From Stenotrophomonas panacihumi (GTDB taxonomy: Bacteria; Pseudomonadota; Gammaproteobacteria; Xanthomonadales; Xanthomonadaceae), in NCBI RefSeq assembly GCF_001431645.1, contig NZ_LLXU01000074.1, positions 62,001 to 126,000 on the forward strand: DNA of 64,000 nt, written 5' to 3'. A program made the translations under genes and the position numbers. Positions 7,259-16,930 of the stretch are shown one piece after another. The notes below the pieces were generated by a model, which was given only the letters and a program-made list of their open reading frames with translations, was not told where the DNA came from and ran no database searches. The first letter of the stretch is position 1. Each line of letters starts with the position of its first letter.

Positions 7259-8344
7259 TCAGTGATCGCCCATCGCTTCACTGGCGAACAGCTCGCCCTG
7301 CACCACTTCGTCCTCGTCCTGTCCGGCGAAGCCGGAGACACCGACGCCCACCAGCCGGTAGCGCGTGCTGTCCGGCAACTGCACGCGCTGCACGAGCGCC
7401 TGCGCGATCTCCACCAGTTCCTGCGCCGAAGCCGGCGCACGCTCGGGCGTGAGGCTGCGGGTAAGGATGCGGAACTGCGAAGTCTTGAGCTTCAGCACGA
7501 CCGTGCGCCCGACGCGACCGGTGCGCTCGGTCGCCGCCCACGTGCGCTCGGCCAGGCGCGCGATTTCCGGCCCCAACGCATCCAGCGGAAGATCCTCCAC
7601 GAACGTGTCCTCGGAAGAGACCTGCTGCACTTCCTGGTGCGGCTCCACCGGGCGTTCGTCGACACCGCGCGCCCGGTTGTACAAGCCCTGGCCGAAACTG
7701 CCGAAGTGCGCCTGCAGTTCTTCCAGCGGACGCGCCCGCAGGTCGCCGACAGTATGGATGCCCAGCGCGGTGAGCTTGCCCTCCATCACCTTGCCCACGC
7801 CGGGAATGCGGTTCACCGGCAGCGGCGTGAGGAACTCCTCCACCCGCGAGGGCGGCACCACGAACTGGCCATCGGGCTTGCGCCAGTCCGAGGCGATCTT
7901 GGCGAGGAACTTGTTCGGCGCGATGCCGGCCGAAGCGGTGAGCTGCGTCTCCTCGCGGATCTGCTCGCGTACGAGCCGCGCGATCTCGGTCGCCACGGTC
8001 ATCCCGCTCTTGGCCTCGGTGACGTCGAGATAGGCTTCGTCCAGCGACAGCGGCTCGACCAGGTCGGTCTGCCGATGGAAGATCTCGCGCACCTGCCGCG
8101 ACACCGCCTTGTAGCGCGTGAAATCCGGCGGCACGAACACCGCCTCCGGGCATAACCGTTCAGCGCGCAGCGCGGGCATCGCCGAGCGCACGCCGAACTT
8201 GCGCGCCTCGTAGGACGCCGCGCAGACCACCGAGCGCGCGCCCTTCCAGGCCACCACCACCGGGCGGCCGCGCAGGGAAGGATCGTCACGCTGCTCCACG
8301 GACGCATAGAACGCATCCATGTCGACGTGAATGATCTTGCGCAT
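7259..8344 (-). CDS. dinB: DNA polymerase IV
   Basis: A 361-residue Y-family translesion polymerase. The catalytic acidic residues are in HVDMDAFYASVEQ (D8) and SLDEAYLDVT (near residue 103). The thumb HhH region includes NRIPGVGKV, and the little-finger domain follows. Near the end QGELF is a good beta-clamp-binding motif. The length is normal. ATG 8344 begins MRKIIHVDMD as in other DinB proteins. A -10-like TATGAT lies at 8385-8380 on the minus strand. I found no recognisable LexA box. Confidence 0.95.
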   Translation of the reverse strand: MRKIIHVDMDAFYASVEQRDDPSLRGRPVVVAWKGARSVVCAASYEARKFGVRSAMPALRAERLCPEAVFVPPDFTRYKAVSRQVREIFHRQTDLVEPLSLDEAYLDVTEAKSGMTVATEIARLVREQIREETQLTASAGIAPNKFLAKIASDWRKPDGQFVVPPSRVEEFLTPLPVNRIPGVGKVMEGKLTALGIHTVGDLRARPLEELQAHFGSFGQGLYNRARGVDERPVEPHQEVQQVSSEDTFVEDLPLDALGPEIARLAERTWAATERTGRVGRTVVLKLKTSQFRILTRSLTPERAPASAQELVEIAQALVQRVQLPDSTRYRLVGVGVSGFAGQDEDEVVQGELFASEAMGDH

Positions 8345-8433
8345 CCCGGGAACCCTACGGCGGCGAACGTTGCCCCACCATCATAATGCAGCCGCCGTGC
8401 GCTGATCCGCCGCACGCCAAGCGGCGCAAAGCT

Positions 8434-8463
8434 TTGCCCGAGATCGCCGCAAAACACTACGCT
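8434..8463 (+). promoter_or_regulatory. possible fabAB promoter
   Basis: TTGCCC (8434-8439), an 18-base spacer and TACGCT (8458-8463) lie about 95 bases before fabA in the dinB-fabA divergent region. The match is weak, and no fatty-acid-regulator operator was recognised. Confidence 0.3.
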
Positions 8464-8558
8464 TGCGTACGGAAAAAAGCGTTTGCTTTGCTGCGATGCG
8501 GTCGTGCAGGCTGGCGCACTTTCGCGCCGCACGGGCGCGTTTTCCCGAGACCTTCCGC

Positions 8559-9074
8559 ATGACCCGCGAATCTGCCTATACGCGCGACCAGTTGCTGGCC
8601 AGCGCGCGTGGCGAACTGTTTGGCGCCAACGCCGGCCGCCTGCCGAACGACCCGATGCTGATGTTCGACCGCATCGTCCACATCGCCGAGGAAGGCGGTG
8701 CCCACGGCAAGGGCCAGGTCGTGGCCGAGCTCGATATCCGCCCGGACCTGTGGTTCTTCGGCTGCCACTTCATCGGCGACCCGGTGATGCCGGGCTGCCT
8801 GGGCCTGGATGCGATGTGGCAGCTCACCGGCTTCTTCCTCACCTGGCTGGGCGCGCCCGGCCGCGGCCGCGCGCTCGGCGTGGGCGAGGTGAAGTTCACC
8901 GGGCAGGTGCTGCCCGATGCCAAGCTGGTGCGCTACGAGATCGACATCGCGCGCGTGATCAACCGCAAGCTGGTGATGGCGCAGAGCGACGCGCGCATGC
9001 TGGTCGACGGGCGCGAGATCTACACCGCCAAGGACCTGCGCGTGGGCCTGTTCACTTCCACCGAGGGCTTCTGA
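8559..9074 (+). CDS. fabA: 3-hydroxydecanoyl-ACP dehydratase/isomerase
   Basis: A 171-residue cytosolic enzyme that dehydrates 3-hydroxydecanoyl-ACP and isomerises the product to cis-3-decenoyl-ACP, the branch point of anaerobic unsaturated fatty acid synthesis. The catalytic H70 ([14 protein letters not shown]) and D84 (LGLDAMWQL) fall at the same positions as in E. coli FabA. The start at 8559 gives the family length; upstream in-frame codons lack homology. It is separated from fabB by two bases and forms the usual fabA-fabB pair. Confidence 0.96.
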   Translation: MTRESAYTRDQLLASARGELFGANAGRLPNDPMLMFDRIVHIAEEGGAHGKGQVVAELDIRPDLWFFGCHFIGDPVMPGCLGLDAMWQLTGFFLTWLGAPGRGRALGVGEVKFTGQVLPDAKLVRYEIDIARVINRKLVMAQSDARMLVDGREIYTAKDLRVGLFTSTEGF

Positions 9075-9076
9075 GC

Positions 9077-10288
9077 ATGCGTCGCGTCGTCATTACCGGC
9101 ATGGGCATCACCAGCTGCCTGGGCAACGACCTGGACACCGTGTCCAGCGCGCTGCGCGAAGGCCGCTCCGGCCTGCAGTACCTGCCCGACCACGCCGAGG
9201 TCGGCCTGCGCAGCCAGGTCGGCGGCAAGGTCGAGCTCGATCTCGATGCCTTGATCGACCGCAAGCTCAAGCGCTTCATGGGCGATGCCTCGGCCTATGC
9301 CTACCTGGCGATGCGCGACGCCGTCGCCGACGCCGGCCTGGACGAGGCGCAGGTGAGCGACCTGCGCACCGGCCTGATCGTCGGCTCCGGCGGCGGCTCC
9401 AGCCAGTGGCAGGTCGAGACCGCCGACATCCTGCGCGCGCGTGGCGTGCGCAAGGTCGGCCCGTACATGGTGCCGCGCACGATGTGCTCGGCGGTGTCGG
9501 CCTCGCTGGCGACCGCCTTCAAGATCCGCGGCCTGAGCTATTCGATCTCCGCCGCCTGCGCGACCTCCGCGCACTGCATCGGCGCCGGCGCCGACCTCAT
9601 CCGCCACGGCGCGCAGGACATCGTCTTCGCCGGTGGCGGCGAGGAACTGCACTGGACCATGAGCGTGATGTTCGACGCGATGGGCGCGCTGTCCACCGGC
9701 TACAACGACCGTCCGCAGGTCGCCTCGCGTCCGTACGACGCCGAGCGCGATGGCTTCGTCATCGGCTCCGGCGGCGGCATGCTGGTGCTGGAGGATTACG
9801 ACCACGCAGTGAAGCGCGGCGCGCGCATCCATGCCGAGCTGCTCGGCTACGGCGTCACCTCCGACGGCGCCGACATGGTCGCGCCGTCCGGCGAAGGCGC
9901 GGTGCGCTGCATGCACATGGCGATGGCCGGCGTGAACCGCCGCATCGACTACCTCAACACCCACGGCACCTCGACGCCGCTGGGCGACATCACCGAGTTG
10001 AACGCGGTGCGCGAGGTATTCGGCCAGGACGTGCCGCCGCTGTCCTCGACCAAGGCGCTGTCGGGCCATTCGCTCGGCGCGGCCAGCGTGCACGAGGCGA
10101 TCTATTCGCTGCTGATGCTGCGCGACGGCTTCATGGCCGGCTCGGCGCACATCGACGCGCTGGATCCGCGCGCCGAGGGCTTTCCGATCCTGCGCGAAAC
10201 CCGCCAGGCGACGCTGGACACCGTGATGTCCAACAGCTTCGGCTTCGGCGGCACCAACGCCGCGCTGGTGTTCGGCCGCCCGGGCTGA
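9077..10288 (+). CDS. fabB: beta-ketoacyl-ACP synthase I
   Basis: A 403-residue condensing enzyme needed to elongate unsaturated intermediates from FabA. The catalytic triad is C161 in [10 protein letters not shown], the histidine of [11 protein letters not shown] and the histidine of GHSLGAAS. The C-terminal [12 protein letters not shown] is standard. The ATG at 9077 follows the fabA stop by two bases, so the pair is cotranscribed. It is followed by a compact inverted repeat that probably ends transcription. Confidence 0.96.
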   Translation: MRRVVITGMGITSCLGNDLDTVSSALREGRSGLQYLPDHAEVGLRSQVGGKVELDLDALIDRKLKRFMGDASAYAYLAMRDAVADAGLDEAQVSDLRTGLIVGSGGGSSQWQVETADILRARGVRKVGPYMVPRTMCSAVSASLATAFKIRGLSYSISAACATSAHCIGAGADLIRHGAQDIVFAGGGEELHWTMSVMFDAMGALSTGYNDRPQVASRPYDAERDGFVIGSGGGMLVLEDYDHAVKRGARIHAELLGYGVTSDGADMVAPSGEGAVRCMHMAMAGVNRRIDYLNTHGTSTPLGDITELNAVREVFGQDVPPLSSTKALSGHSLGAASVHEAIYSLLMLRDGFMAGSAHIDALDPRAEGFPILRETRQATLDTVMSNSFGFGGTNAALVFGRPG

Positions 10289-10299
10289 TCCGGCACGAA

Positions 10300-10319
10300 G
10301 GGCAGGCCATGGCCTGCCC
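10300..10319. terminator. bidirectional hairpin between fabB and the oligopeptidase gene
   Basis: A perfect nine-base inverted repeat GGGCAGGCC-AT-GGCCTGCCC lies between convergent genes. No long T-run follows on either strand, so terminator efficiency is uncertain. Confidence 0.6.
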
Positions 10320-10331
10320 TCCTTCCAGGCC

Positions 10332-12356
10332 TCAGCCGGTCATGCCGCTGTGGCGCAGCAGCGCGTCGATCTGCGGCGCGCGGCCACGGAACGCACGGAA
10401 GTTCTCCGCCGCGCTGCGGCTGCCACCGCGCGAAAGCACCTCGTCGCGGAAGCGCGCACCGGTGGCCGCCACCTGCTCCGGCGCTTCCTCGAACGCGGCG
10501 TACGCGTCGGCGCTCAGCACCTCGGCCCACTTGTAGCTGTAGTAGCCGGCCGCATAGCCGCCGGCAAAGATGTGGCTGAACTGGTGCGGGAAGCGGTTCC
10601 AGGCCGGCGGGCGGTTCACCGCCACTTCGTCGCGCACGCGCTCCAGCAACTGCAGCACGCTGTCTTGCGCGGGGTCGTAGGCACTGTGCAGCTGCATGTC
10701 GAACAGCGCGAATTCCAGCTGGCGCACGGTGAACATGCCGCTCTGGAAATTGCGCGCGGCCAGCATGCGCTCGAACAGGTTGCGCGGCAGCGGTGCGCCG
10801 GTTTCCACGTGCGCCGTCATCGCCTGCACGCGATCCCATTCCCAGCAGAAGTTCTCCATGAACTGGCTGGGCAGTTCCACCGCGTCCCACTCCACGCCAT
10901 TGATGCCGGCCACGCCGAGCTCGCCGATGCGCGTCAGCAGCTGGTGCAGGCCGTGGCCCATTTCATGGAACAGCGTGGTGACCTCGTTGTGCCGGAACGT
11001 CGCCGGCTGGCCGTCGCTGCCGCGGCCGAAGTTGCACACCAGGTAGACCAGCGGCGTCTGCGCGCCGCTCGCGCGGTCGCGACGGTTGCGGCAATCGTCC
11101 ATCCACGCGCCGCCGCGCTTGCCTTCGCGCGCATACAGGTCGAGGTAGAACTGGCCGACGAGCTGGCCGTTCTCATCCACCAGCCGGTAGAAGCGCACGT
11201 CCGGGTGCCACACCGGCGCGGTGTCCGCCTCCACGCGCAGGCCGTACAGCGACTGGATCAGGCCGAACAACCCGGCCAGCACCTTCGGTTCGGTGAAGTA
11301 CGCCTTCACCTCCTGCTCGGAAAAGCTGTAGCGCGCCTGCTTCAATTTTTCGCTGGCATAGGCCAGGTCCCAGGCTTCCAGCGCATCGAGCCCCAGCTCG
11401 TCGCGCGCGAAGTCTTCCAGCTCCGCGCGGTCGCGCCGCGCATGCGGCAGCGCGCGCGCCGCAAGGTCGCGCAGGAAACCGAGCACTTCGCCCGGGTCCT
11501 TGGCCATCTTGGTGGCGATGGAATATTCGGCGTAGCTGGAGAAACCCAGCAGCGCCGCCAGCTCGCCGCGCAGGGCCAGGATGCGTTCGATGTGGCCGCT
11601 GTTGTCCAGCGTGGCGTCGCCGAACTCCGAGGCACGCTCGGCATTGGCGCGATACAGGGTGGCGCGCAGTTCGCGGTCGTCGGCGTAGGCCTGCACCGGC
11701 AGGTAGCACGGCATTTGCAGGGTGAGTTTCCAGCCGGCCAATCCCTCCTTTTCGGCAGCGGCACGGGCGGCCGCGCGCACTTCCGCCGGCAGGCCGGCCA
11801 GGCGTGCTTCATCCTCGACGTGCAGCGACCACGCATCGGTGGCGTCGAGCACGTTCTGCGAGAACTTCGCCGACAGCGCCGACAGTTCCTCCTGGATCGC
11901 CGAGAAGCGCTGCTTGCCGGCATCGTCGAGTTCGGCGCCGCCCAGGCGGAAGTCGCGCAGTGCGTTGTCGATCACCTTGCGGCGCGCCTCGTCGTAGCCC
12001 GCGGCTTCCGGCGCGGCGGCCAGCTGCTTGTACTGCGCATACAGCGCCAGGTTCTGCCCCAGCGCGCTGCCGAAGCGCGACACCTTCGGCAGGTTGGCGT
12101 TGTAGGCCTCGCGCAGCGCCGGGGTATTCACCACCGCCTGCAGGTGGCCGACCTGGCCCCAGGCGCGCCACAGGCGCTCGGTGGCGTCGTCCAGCGGCAC
12201 CACGAAGCTTTCCCACGTCACCGGCGCGACCTGCTCGGCGTGCTTCACCGCCGCCTCGGCCTCGGCCAGCAGCTGGTCGATGGCGGGCGCGACATGCTCG
12301 GGCGTGATGGCGTCGAAGCGCGGCAGGCCGGAGAAATCGAGCAGCGGATTGTTCAT
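10332..12356 (-). CDS. prlC: M3 family oligopeptidase A
   Basis: A 674-residue cytosolic zinc metallopeptidase that trims short peptides, including cleaved signal peptides. The zinc motif is FHEMGHGLH with H464, E465 and H468. The N-terminal helical region is long and typical (LPRFDAITPEHVAPAIDQLL), and the C-terminal part contains the QFSHIFAGGYAAGYYSYKWAE signature seen in OpdA/PrlC. The ATG at 12356 matches the family start. The next upstream gene on the same strand ends 46 bases away, so the two may share a transcript. Confidence 0.93.
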   Translation of the reverse strand: MNNPLLDFSGLPRFDAITPEHVAPAIDQLLAEAEAAVKHAEQVAPVTWESFVVPLDDATERLWRAWGQVGHLQAVVNTPALREAYNANLPKVSRFGSALGQNLALYAQYKQLAAAPEAAGYDEARRKVIDNALRDFRLGGAELDDAGKQRFSAIQEELSALSAKFSQNVLDATDAWSLHVEDEARLAGLPAEVRAAARAAAEKEGLAGWKLTLQMPCYLPVQAYADDRELRATLYRANAERASEFGDATLDNSGHIERILALRGELAALLGFSSYAEYSIATKMAKDPGEVLGFLRDLAARALPHARRDRAELEDFARDELGLDALEAWDLAYASEKLKQARYSFSEQEVKAYFTEPKVLAGLFGLIQSLYGLRVEADTAPVWHPDVRFYRLVDENGQLVGQFYLDLYAREGKRGGAWMDDCRNRRDRASGAQTPLVYLVCNFGRGSDGQPATFRHNEVTTLFHEMGHGLHQLLTRIGELGVAGINGVEWDAVELPSQFMENFCWEWDRVQAMTAHVETGAPLPRNLFERMLAARNFQSGMFTVRQLEFALFDMQLHSAYDPAQDSVLQLLERVRDEVAVNRPPAWNRFPHQFSHIFAGGYAAGYYSYKWAEVLSADAYAAFEEAPEQVAATGARFRDEVLSRGGSRSAAENFRAFRGRAPQIDALLRHSGMTG

Positions 12357-12402
12357 GGCGACTCCAACAGGGCAACGTTCACGGGATACCAAGATATGGC
12401 GG

Positions 12403-13509
12403 TCATTCCTGCCAGGCGCAAGGCAATTCCGGCAGCCCGTGGCCGCCCACCGCCGCGGCGACCACCGCATCGCAGCCGGCCACGTCGATGCCGCGCTCGG
12501 CGTACCAGGCCGGGTTGTAGTAGCTGTGCGCGTAGCGCTCGCCGGCATCGCACAGGATGGTGACGATCGAGCCGCCACGACCGGCCTGGCGCATCTGCTG
12601 CGCGGCCAGCAGCACGCCGACGAAATTGGTGCCGGTCGAACCGCCCACGCGCCGGCCCAGCCGCGCGCTCACGTGGCGCATCGCGGCCAGGCTGAGGTCA
12701 TCGGGCACCTTGACCATGCCATCCACGCAGCTGGGGATGAAGCTGGCCTCCACGCGCGGGCGGCCGATGCCTTCGATGCGCGAGCCGCCGGTGATTTCCA
12801 GGCGGCGCGCCTGCGCATCGCCGGCCAGCGCGCCGCGGTAGCCGTCGAAAAACACCGACACTTCCGGATCCGCGCACAGGATGCGGGTTTCGTGCCGGCG
12901 ATAGCGCACATAGCGGCCGAGCGTGGCCGCCGTGCCGCCGGTGCCCGGGCTGCACACGATCCATTCCGGTACCGGGTGCGGCTCCTCGGCCATCTGCTTG
13001 AAGATCGACTCGGCGATGTTGTTGTTCGCGCGCCAGTCGGTGGCCCGTTCGGCGTAGGTGAACTGGTCCATGAAATGGCCGCCGGTCTCGCGGGCCAGCT
13101 GCTCGGAAGTGTCGTTGAGGTCGCAGGCGCGTTCGCACAGGTGGCAGCGGCCGCCGTGGAACTCGATGGCGGCGATCTTCTCCGGCGAGGTCGAGGCCGG
13201 GATCACCGCGATGAACGGCAGGCCGAGCAGGCGGGCGAAATACGCTTCCGAGACGGCGGTCGAACCGCTCGACGCCTCGATCACCGGCCGCCCCTCGCGC
13301 AGCCAGCCGTTGGCCAGCGCGTAGAGGAACAGCGAGCGCGCCAGGCGGTGCTTCAGGCTGCCCGTGGGGTGGCTGGATTCGTCCTTGAAGTAGACGTCGA
13401 TGCCGGGAAAGCCGGGCAGCGCCAGCGGGATCAGATGGGTATCGGCGGAGCGGTTGAAGTCCGCTTCGATCTTGTGGATGGCCGCGTTGACCCACTCACG
13501 ATGCGACAT
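12403..13509 (-). CDS. PLP-dependent cysteine synthase-family protein, Cds1-like
   Basis: A 368-residue fold-type II PLP enzyme. The Schiff-base lysine is K53 in HPTGSLKHR, the phosphate-binding loop is [10 protein letters not shown], and a glycine-rich [13 protein letters not shown] follows. The whole pattern, including [11 protein letters not shown] near the N-terminus and the [14 protein letters not shown] motif near the C-terminus, matches the cysteine synthase-like branch that includes mycobacterial cysteine desulfhydrase Cds1, not classical CysK or CysM. The likely reaction is cysteine beta-elimination with sulfide release, though synthase activity cannot be excluded. It is divergent from copL. 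Confidence 0.78.
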   Translation of the reverse strand: MSHREWVNAAIHKIEADFNRSADTHLIPLALPGFPGIDVYFKDESSHPTGSLKHRLARSLFLYALANGWLREGRPVIEASSGSTAVSEAYFARLLGLPFIAVIPASTSPEKIAAIEFHGGRCHLCERACDLNDTSEQLARETGGHFMDQFTYAERATDWRANNNIAESIFKQMAEEPHPVPEWIVCSPGTGGTAATLGRYVRYRRHETRILCADPEVSVFFDGYRGALAGDAQARRLEITGGSRIEGIGRPRVEASFIPSCVDGMVKVPDDLSLAAMRHVSARLGRRVGGSTGTNFVGVLLAAQQMRQAGRGGSIVTILCDAGERYAHSYYNPAWYAERGIDVAGCDAVVAAAVGGHGLPELPCAWQE

Positions 13510-13615
13510 GGCTGGCGATGGTTTGAGAAAAATCCAATTCTACGCCCCGCCTCCCCCGCCCGGCCGGGCCATGGCAGGGTGCTATCCTTCGGCTTCATTT
13601 TCGCCATCCCCCGCC

Positions 13616-14008
13616 ATGCCGCTGCTCCTCCGCCTGGTGCTGTGCCTCACCCTGCTGGCCAATACGGCCGGCGGCGCGTGGGCCATGCAGGCTACCGGCG
13701 GGGTGCGGGCCGACGCGCCGCAGATGGCCATGCAGGGCTGCCACGACGGCGCGCCTTCCGCCGATGCCATGGCAGCAATGCACCATGACGGCGGTCACAT
13801 CGACAAAGCCGCAAGCAAGCACGGCGCGCACGATGCCGGCTGCTGCGCCCATGCCGGGTGCGATTGCCTGCAGCACTGCGGCACCTCCATCAGCCTGCCG
13901 GCCACGCTGGCGCTGTCGCCCCCGCCGGGCACTGGCCCCGCCGCGAGCCTGCGGCATGACCGCGGCCTGCCGCAGCCCTACCAGCCCGTCCGACCTCCCA
14001 TCGCCTGA
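13616..14008 (+). CDS. copL: CopL family copper-responsive protein
   Basis: A 130-residue exported Cys/His/Met-rich protein. A signal peptide ends near GGAWA. The mature part has a CHDG motif, repeated MHHDGG-type residues and a cluster CCAHAGCDCLQHC that should bind copper. CopL is the Xanthomonas-type factor encoded immediately upstream of copAB and needed for copper induction of them. The gene order copL-copA-copB is the same here. The C-terminal region is proline-rich and probably disordered. Mechanism of regulation is not known from sequence. Confidence 0.82.
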   Translation: MPLLLRLVLCLTLLANTAGGAWAMQATGGVRADAPQMAMQGCHDGAPSADAMAAMHHDGGHIDKAASKHGAHDAGCCAHAGCDCLQHCGTSISLPATLALSPPPGTGPAASLRHDRGLPQPYQPVRPPIA

Positions 14009-14081
14009 AGCGCTCCGGCGGCAGTAGCCGCCCGTTGACCGTGGCCGCTGTGCGGCCCTCCCCGACGATTCTTCCGTGATC

Positions 14082-14111
14082 GCGCGGCCCCTCCCCCGGG
14101 ACCGGCCGCGC
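14082..14111 (+). promoter_or_regulatory. hairpin in the copL-copA gap just before the copA ribosome site
   Basis: A perfect eight-base inverted repeat GCGCGGCC / GGCCGCGC with a 14-base loop ends 11 bases before the copA ATG, directly upstream of the GGAG ribosome site. It could modulate copA translation or mRNA processing. Confidence 0.5.
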
Positions 14112-14122
14112 ATGGAGCCTTC

Positions 14123-15874
14123 ATGACCCACGATGTCCTTCGCGGCGCGCTCAGCCGGCGCCGCTTCGTCCAGGGCCTGGCGCTGGGCGGCGTTGCCGCC
14201 GGCACCGGCCTGTGGCGCCTGCCTGCCAGTGCCGCCAACCTCTCCGCCGTGCCCGAGTTGCGCGGCAACGACCTGCGCCTGTCCATCGGCCGCGCGCCGG
14301 TCGATTTCACCGGCCGCGCACGCTCGGCCATTACCGTCAACGGCAGCCTGCCGGCGCCGACGCTGCGCTGGCGCGAAGGCGACACGGTGACCGTCCGCGT
14401 GGCCAACACCCTGCGCGACGCCCCCACCTCGATCCACTGGCACGGCCTGCTGCTGCCCGCCAACATGGACGGCGTGCCCGGCATGAGCTTCGATGGCATC
14501 GCGCCCGGCGAGGCGTACCAGTACCGTTTCACGCTGCGGCAGTCGGGCACCTACTGGTACCACAGCCATTCGATGTTCCAGGAACAGTCCGGCCTGTACG
14601 GCGCGCTGGTGATCGACCCGCTGGAACCGCCGCCGTATCGCCACGACCGCGAGCACGTCGTGCTGCTCTCCGACTGGACCGACCTCGACCCGGCCGCGCT
14701 GTACCGGCGCATGAAGCAGATGCCCATGCACGACAACACCTACCAGCGCACGGTGGGCGACTTCTTCCGCGACGCGCGCGAGGCAGGCCTGTCGGCGACG
14801 CTGGCCGACCGCGGCCTGTGGGGCCGGATGCGGATGACGCCCACCGACCTGTCGGACATCAACGCCCACACCTATACCTACCTCGCCAACGGCACCTCGC
14901 CGGCCGGCAACTGGACCGGGCTGTTCCGCCCGGGCGAGAAGGTGCTGCTGCGCTTCATCAACGGCGCGGCGATGACGTATTTCGACGTGCGCATCCCGGG
15001 CCTGAAACTCACCGTGGTCGCCGCCGATGGCCAGTACGTGCATCCGGTGACGGTGGACGAGTTCCGCATCGCGCCGGCGGAGACGTTCGACGTGATCGTC
15101 GAACCCGGCGGCCAGGATGCCTACACCGTGTTCGCGCAGGACATGGGCCGTACCGGCCATGCGCGGGCCACGCTGGCGGTGCGCCATGGCCTGGAGGCAC
15201 CGGTGCCGGCGCTGGATCGCCGCCCGCTGCTGAGCATGGCCGACATGGGCCACGACATGGCGGGCGGCGTGCACAAGGGCATGGAAGGCGGCTGCGGCGC
15301 GGCGATGGGCATGGAGATGCCGGGGATGTCGCACGACCATGCGATGGCGACCACGACGCATCCGGCCAGCGAACGCGGCAATCCGCTGGTCGACATGCAA
15401 AGCAACGCGACCTCGCCGAAGCTCGATGACCCCGGCATCGGGCTGCGCGGCAACGGCCGCCGCGTGCTGCGCTATGCGGACCTGCACAGCGTGTTCGAGG
15501 ATCCGGATGGCCGCGAACCCGGGCGCGAGGTCCAGCTGCACCTCACCGGCCACATGGAGCGCTTCGCGTGGTCGTTCGATGGCGTGCCGTTCGCTTCGGC
15601 GCAACCGCTGCGGCTGAACTACGGCGAGCGGCTGCGCATCGTGCTGGTCAACGACACGATGATGCAGCACCCCATCCACCTGCACGGCATGTGGAGCGAC
15701 CTGGAGGACGAACATGGCGCGTTCCAGGTGCGCAAGCACACCATCGACATGCCGCCCGGCACGCGGCGAAGTTATCGCGTGCGTGCCGATGCGCTCGGGC
15801 GCTGGGCCTACCACTGCCACCTGCTGTACCACATGGAAGCCGGCATGATGCGGGAAGTGCGGGTGGACGCATGA
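14123..15874 (+). CDS. copA: copper resistance multicopper oxidase CopA
   Basis: A 583-residue periplasmic multicopper oxidase exported by Tat (SRRRFVQ at 11-17, then a hydrophobic stretch). Three cupredoxin domains carry the copper ligands: SIHWHGLLLPANMDG, YWYHSHSMFQEQSG, HPIHLHGMW and AYHCHLLYHMEAGMM. Between domains 2 and 3 lies a Met/His-rich segment (MADMGHDMAGGVHKGMEGG to MPGMSHDHAM) that binds extra copper, as expected for CopA. It oxidises Cu(I) and sequesters copper. Its stop overlaps the copB start (ATGA), so copAB are coupled. Confidence 0.95.
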   Translation: MTHDVLRGALSRRRFVQGLALGGVAAGTGLWRLPASAANLSAVPELRGNDLRLSIGRAPVDFTGRARSAITVNGSLPAPTLRWREGDTVTVRVANTLRDAPTSIHWHGLLLPANMDGVPGMSFDGIAPGEAYQYRFTLRQSGTYWYHSHSMFQEQSGLYGALVIDPLEPPPYRHDREHVVLLSDWTDLDPAALYRRMKQMPMHDNTYQRTVGDFFRDAREAGLSATLADRGLWGRMRMTPTDLSDINAHTYTYLANGTSPAGNWTGLFRPGEKVLLRFINGAAMTYFDVRIPGLKLTVVAADGQYVHPVTVDEFRIAPAETFDVIVEPGGQDAYTVFAQDMGRTGHARATLAVRHGLEAPVPALDRRPLLSMADMGHDMAGGVHKGMEGGCGAAMGMEMPGMSHDHAMATTTHPASERGNPLVDMQSNATSPKLDDPGIGLRGNGRRVLRYADLHSVFEDPDGREPGREVQLHLTGHMERFAWSFDGVPFASAQPLRLNYGERLRIVLVNDTMMQHPIHLHGMWSDLEDEHGAFQVRKHTIDMPPGTRRSYRVRADALGRWAYHCHLLYHMEAGMMREVRVDA

Positions 15875-16839
15875 GCGCCCGAATCTTGCTGGCCTGCGGG
15901 CTGGTGCTGTCCGCGCCGCTGGCGGCGGCGCAGGATCCTGCCGCCGCGCGGCAGGCGTCGTCGGCCGCCGCCGACGACATGTCGCAGATGGACCACTCGC
16001 AGATGGACCACTCGCAGATGGACCACTCGCAGATGGACCACTCGCAGATGGACCACTCGCAGATGGACCACTCGCAGATGGACCACTCGCGGATGGACCA
16101 CTCGCAGATGGACCACTCGTCCAGCGCGCCCCGCACGCCGATTCCACCGGTCACCGCCGACGATCTCGCCGCAGCCTTCCCCACGCTCCACGGCAGCCAT
16201 GCGCACGCGGGCGCACCCGTGCACTACCTGCTCGTCGATCGCCTGGAAGGCTGGGACCGCGATGCCGGCAGTGGCCAGGCCTGGGAGGTCAACGGCTGGT
16301 ATGGCGGCGACATCCACCGCCTGCGCCTGCGCAGCGAAGGCGAGCGCGAAGACGGACGCACGCATTCGGCCGACGCCGAGCTGCTGTATGGCCGGGCGAT
16401 CTCGCCGTGGTGGGAACTGGTGGCGGGCGTTCGCCAGGATTTCGCTCCGGGCGCCTCGCGCACGCGCGCGGCCTTCGGCATACAGGGACTGGCGCCGTAC
16501 AAGTTCGAGCTTTCGGCCACGGCTTATATCGGCGACGGCAGCGACGCGGCATTGCGCGTGGAAGGCGAGTACACCTTGCTGCTGACCTCGCGCTGGATCC
16601 TGCAACCCCGCCTGGAGGCCAACGTCTCCGCCCACGAGGACGCGCAACGTGGCGAGGGCGGCGGCCTGGACAGCGCCAGCGTCGGCCTGCGCCTGCGCTA
16701 CGAAATCAGCCGGCGTTTCGCGCCCTACATCGGCTGGGAGCACGAACGTCGTTTCGGCGACGCCGCGCGCCTGGCCGAAGCGGACGGCGAGGCGTCGCGT
16801 GCGAGCCGCTTCGTGGCCGGCGTGCGCTTCTGGTTCTGA
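15871..16839 (+). CDS. copB: copper resistance outer-membrane protein CopB
   Basis: A 322-residue protein with a signal peptide ending near LAAAQ, a Met/His-rich N-terminal segment made of nine SQMDH/SRMDH pentapeptides, and a C-terminal beta-barrel domain of the CopB family (HYLLVDRLEGWDRDAGSGQ, then FVAGVRFWF at the end). The repeats should bind copper in the periplasm or at the outer-membrane surface. The start at 15871 overlaps the copA stop. The terminal Phe suits outer-membrane insertion. The length is short among CopB proteins, which vary in the repeat region. Confidence 0.92.
   Translation: MSARILLACGLVLSAPLAAAQDPAAARQASSAAADDMSQMDHSQMDHSQMDHSQMDHSQMDHSQMDHSQMDHSRMDHSQMDHSSSAPRTPIPPVTADDLAAAFPTLHGSHAHAGAPVHYLLVDRLEGWDRDAGSGQAWEVNGWYGGDIHRLRLRSEGEREDGRTHSADAELLYGRAISPWWELVAGVRQDFAPGASRTRAAFGIQGLAPYKFELSATAYIGDGSDAALRVEGEYTLLLTSRWILQPRLEANVSAHEDAQRGEGGGLDSASVGLRLRYEISRRFAPYIGWEHERRFGDAARLAEADGEASRASRFVAGVRFWF
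15982..16116 (+). repeat. nine 15-bp tandem repeats inside copB
   Basis: The unit TCGCAGATGGACCAC is repeated nine times head to tail. Eight copies are identical, and the eighth carries CGG in place of CAG (Arg for Gln). Each unit encodes SQMDH in frame, so changes in copy number by slippage would alter the number of metal-binding motifs without a frameshift. Confidence 0.97.
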
Positions 16840-16870
16840 GTGTTCCACCGGGCCATCGGGAAGCGGCGGT

Positions 16871-16876
16871 TACAAT
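16871..16876 (+). promoter_or_regulatory. -10 element for gloA
   Basis: TACAAT sits about 55 bases before the gloA ATG and matches five of six consensus bases. No convincing -35 accompanies it. Confidence 0.4.
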
Positions 16877-16930
16877 GGCCGCACGCCCGATGCGCCCGGC
16901 GCATCCCTCCCCGCACACGAAGGTATTGCC

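Noticed and set aside
8345..8558. LexA box for dinB
   Set aside because: No sequence resembling the known Xanthomonas LexA operators is visible.
10350..12563. 737-codon open frame opposite the M3 oligopeptidase
   Set aside because: The oligopeptidase has a full set of family motifs; the opposite frame has none.
15982..16116. Possible CRISPR-like array
   Set aside because: Units are contiguous 15-bp repeats with no spacers and are coding in copB.
13595..16147. 850-codon open frame antisense to copL, copA and copB
   Set aside because: The sense-strand genes have clear motifs; the antisense product is low complexity with a repeat that only mirrors the copB tandem repeat.
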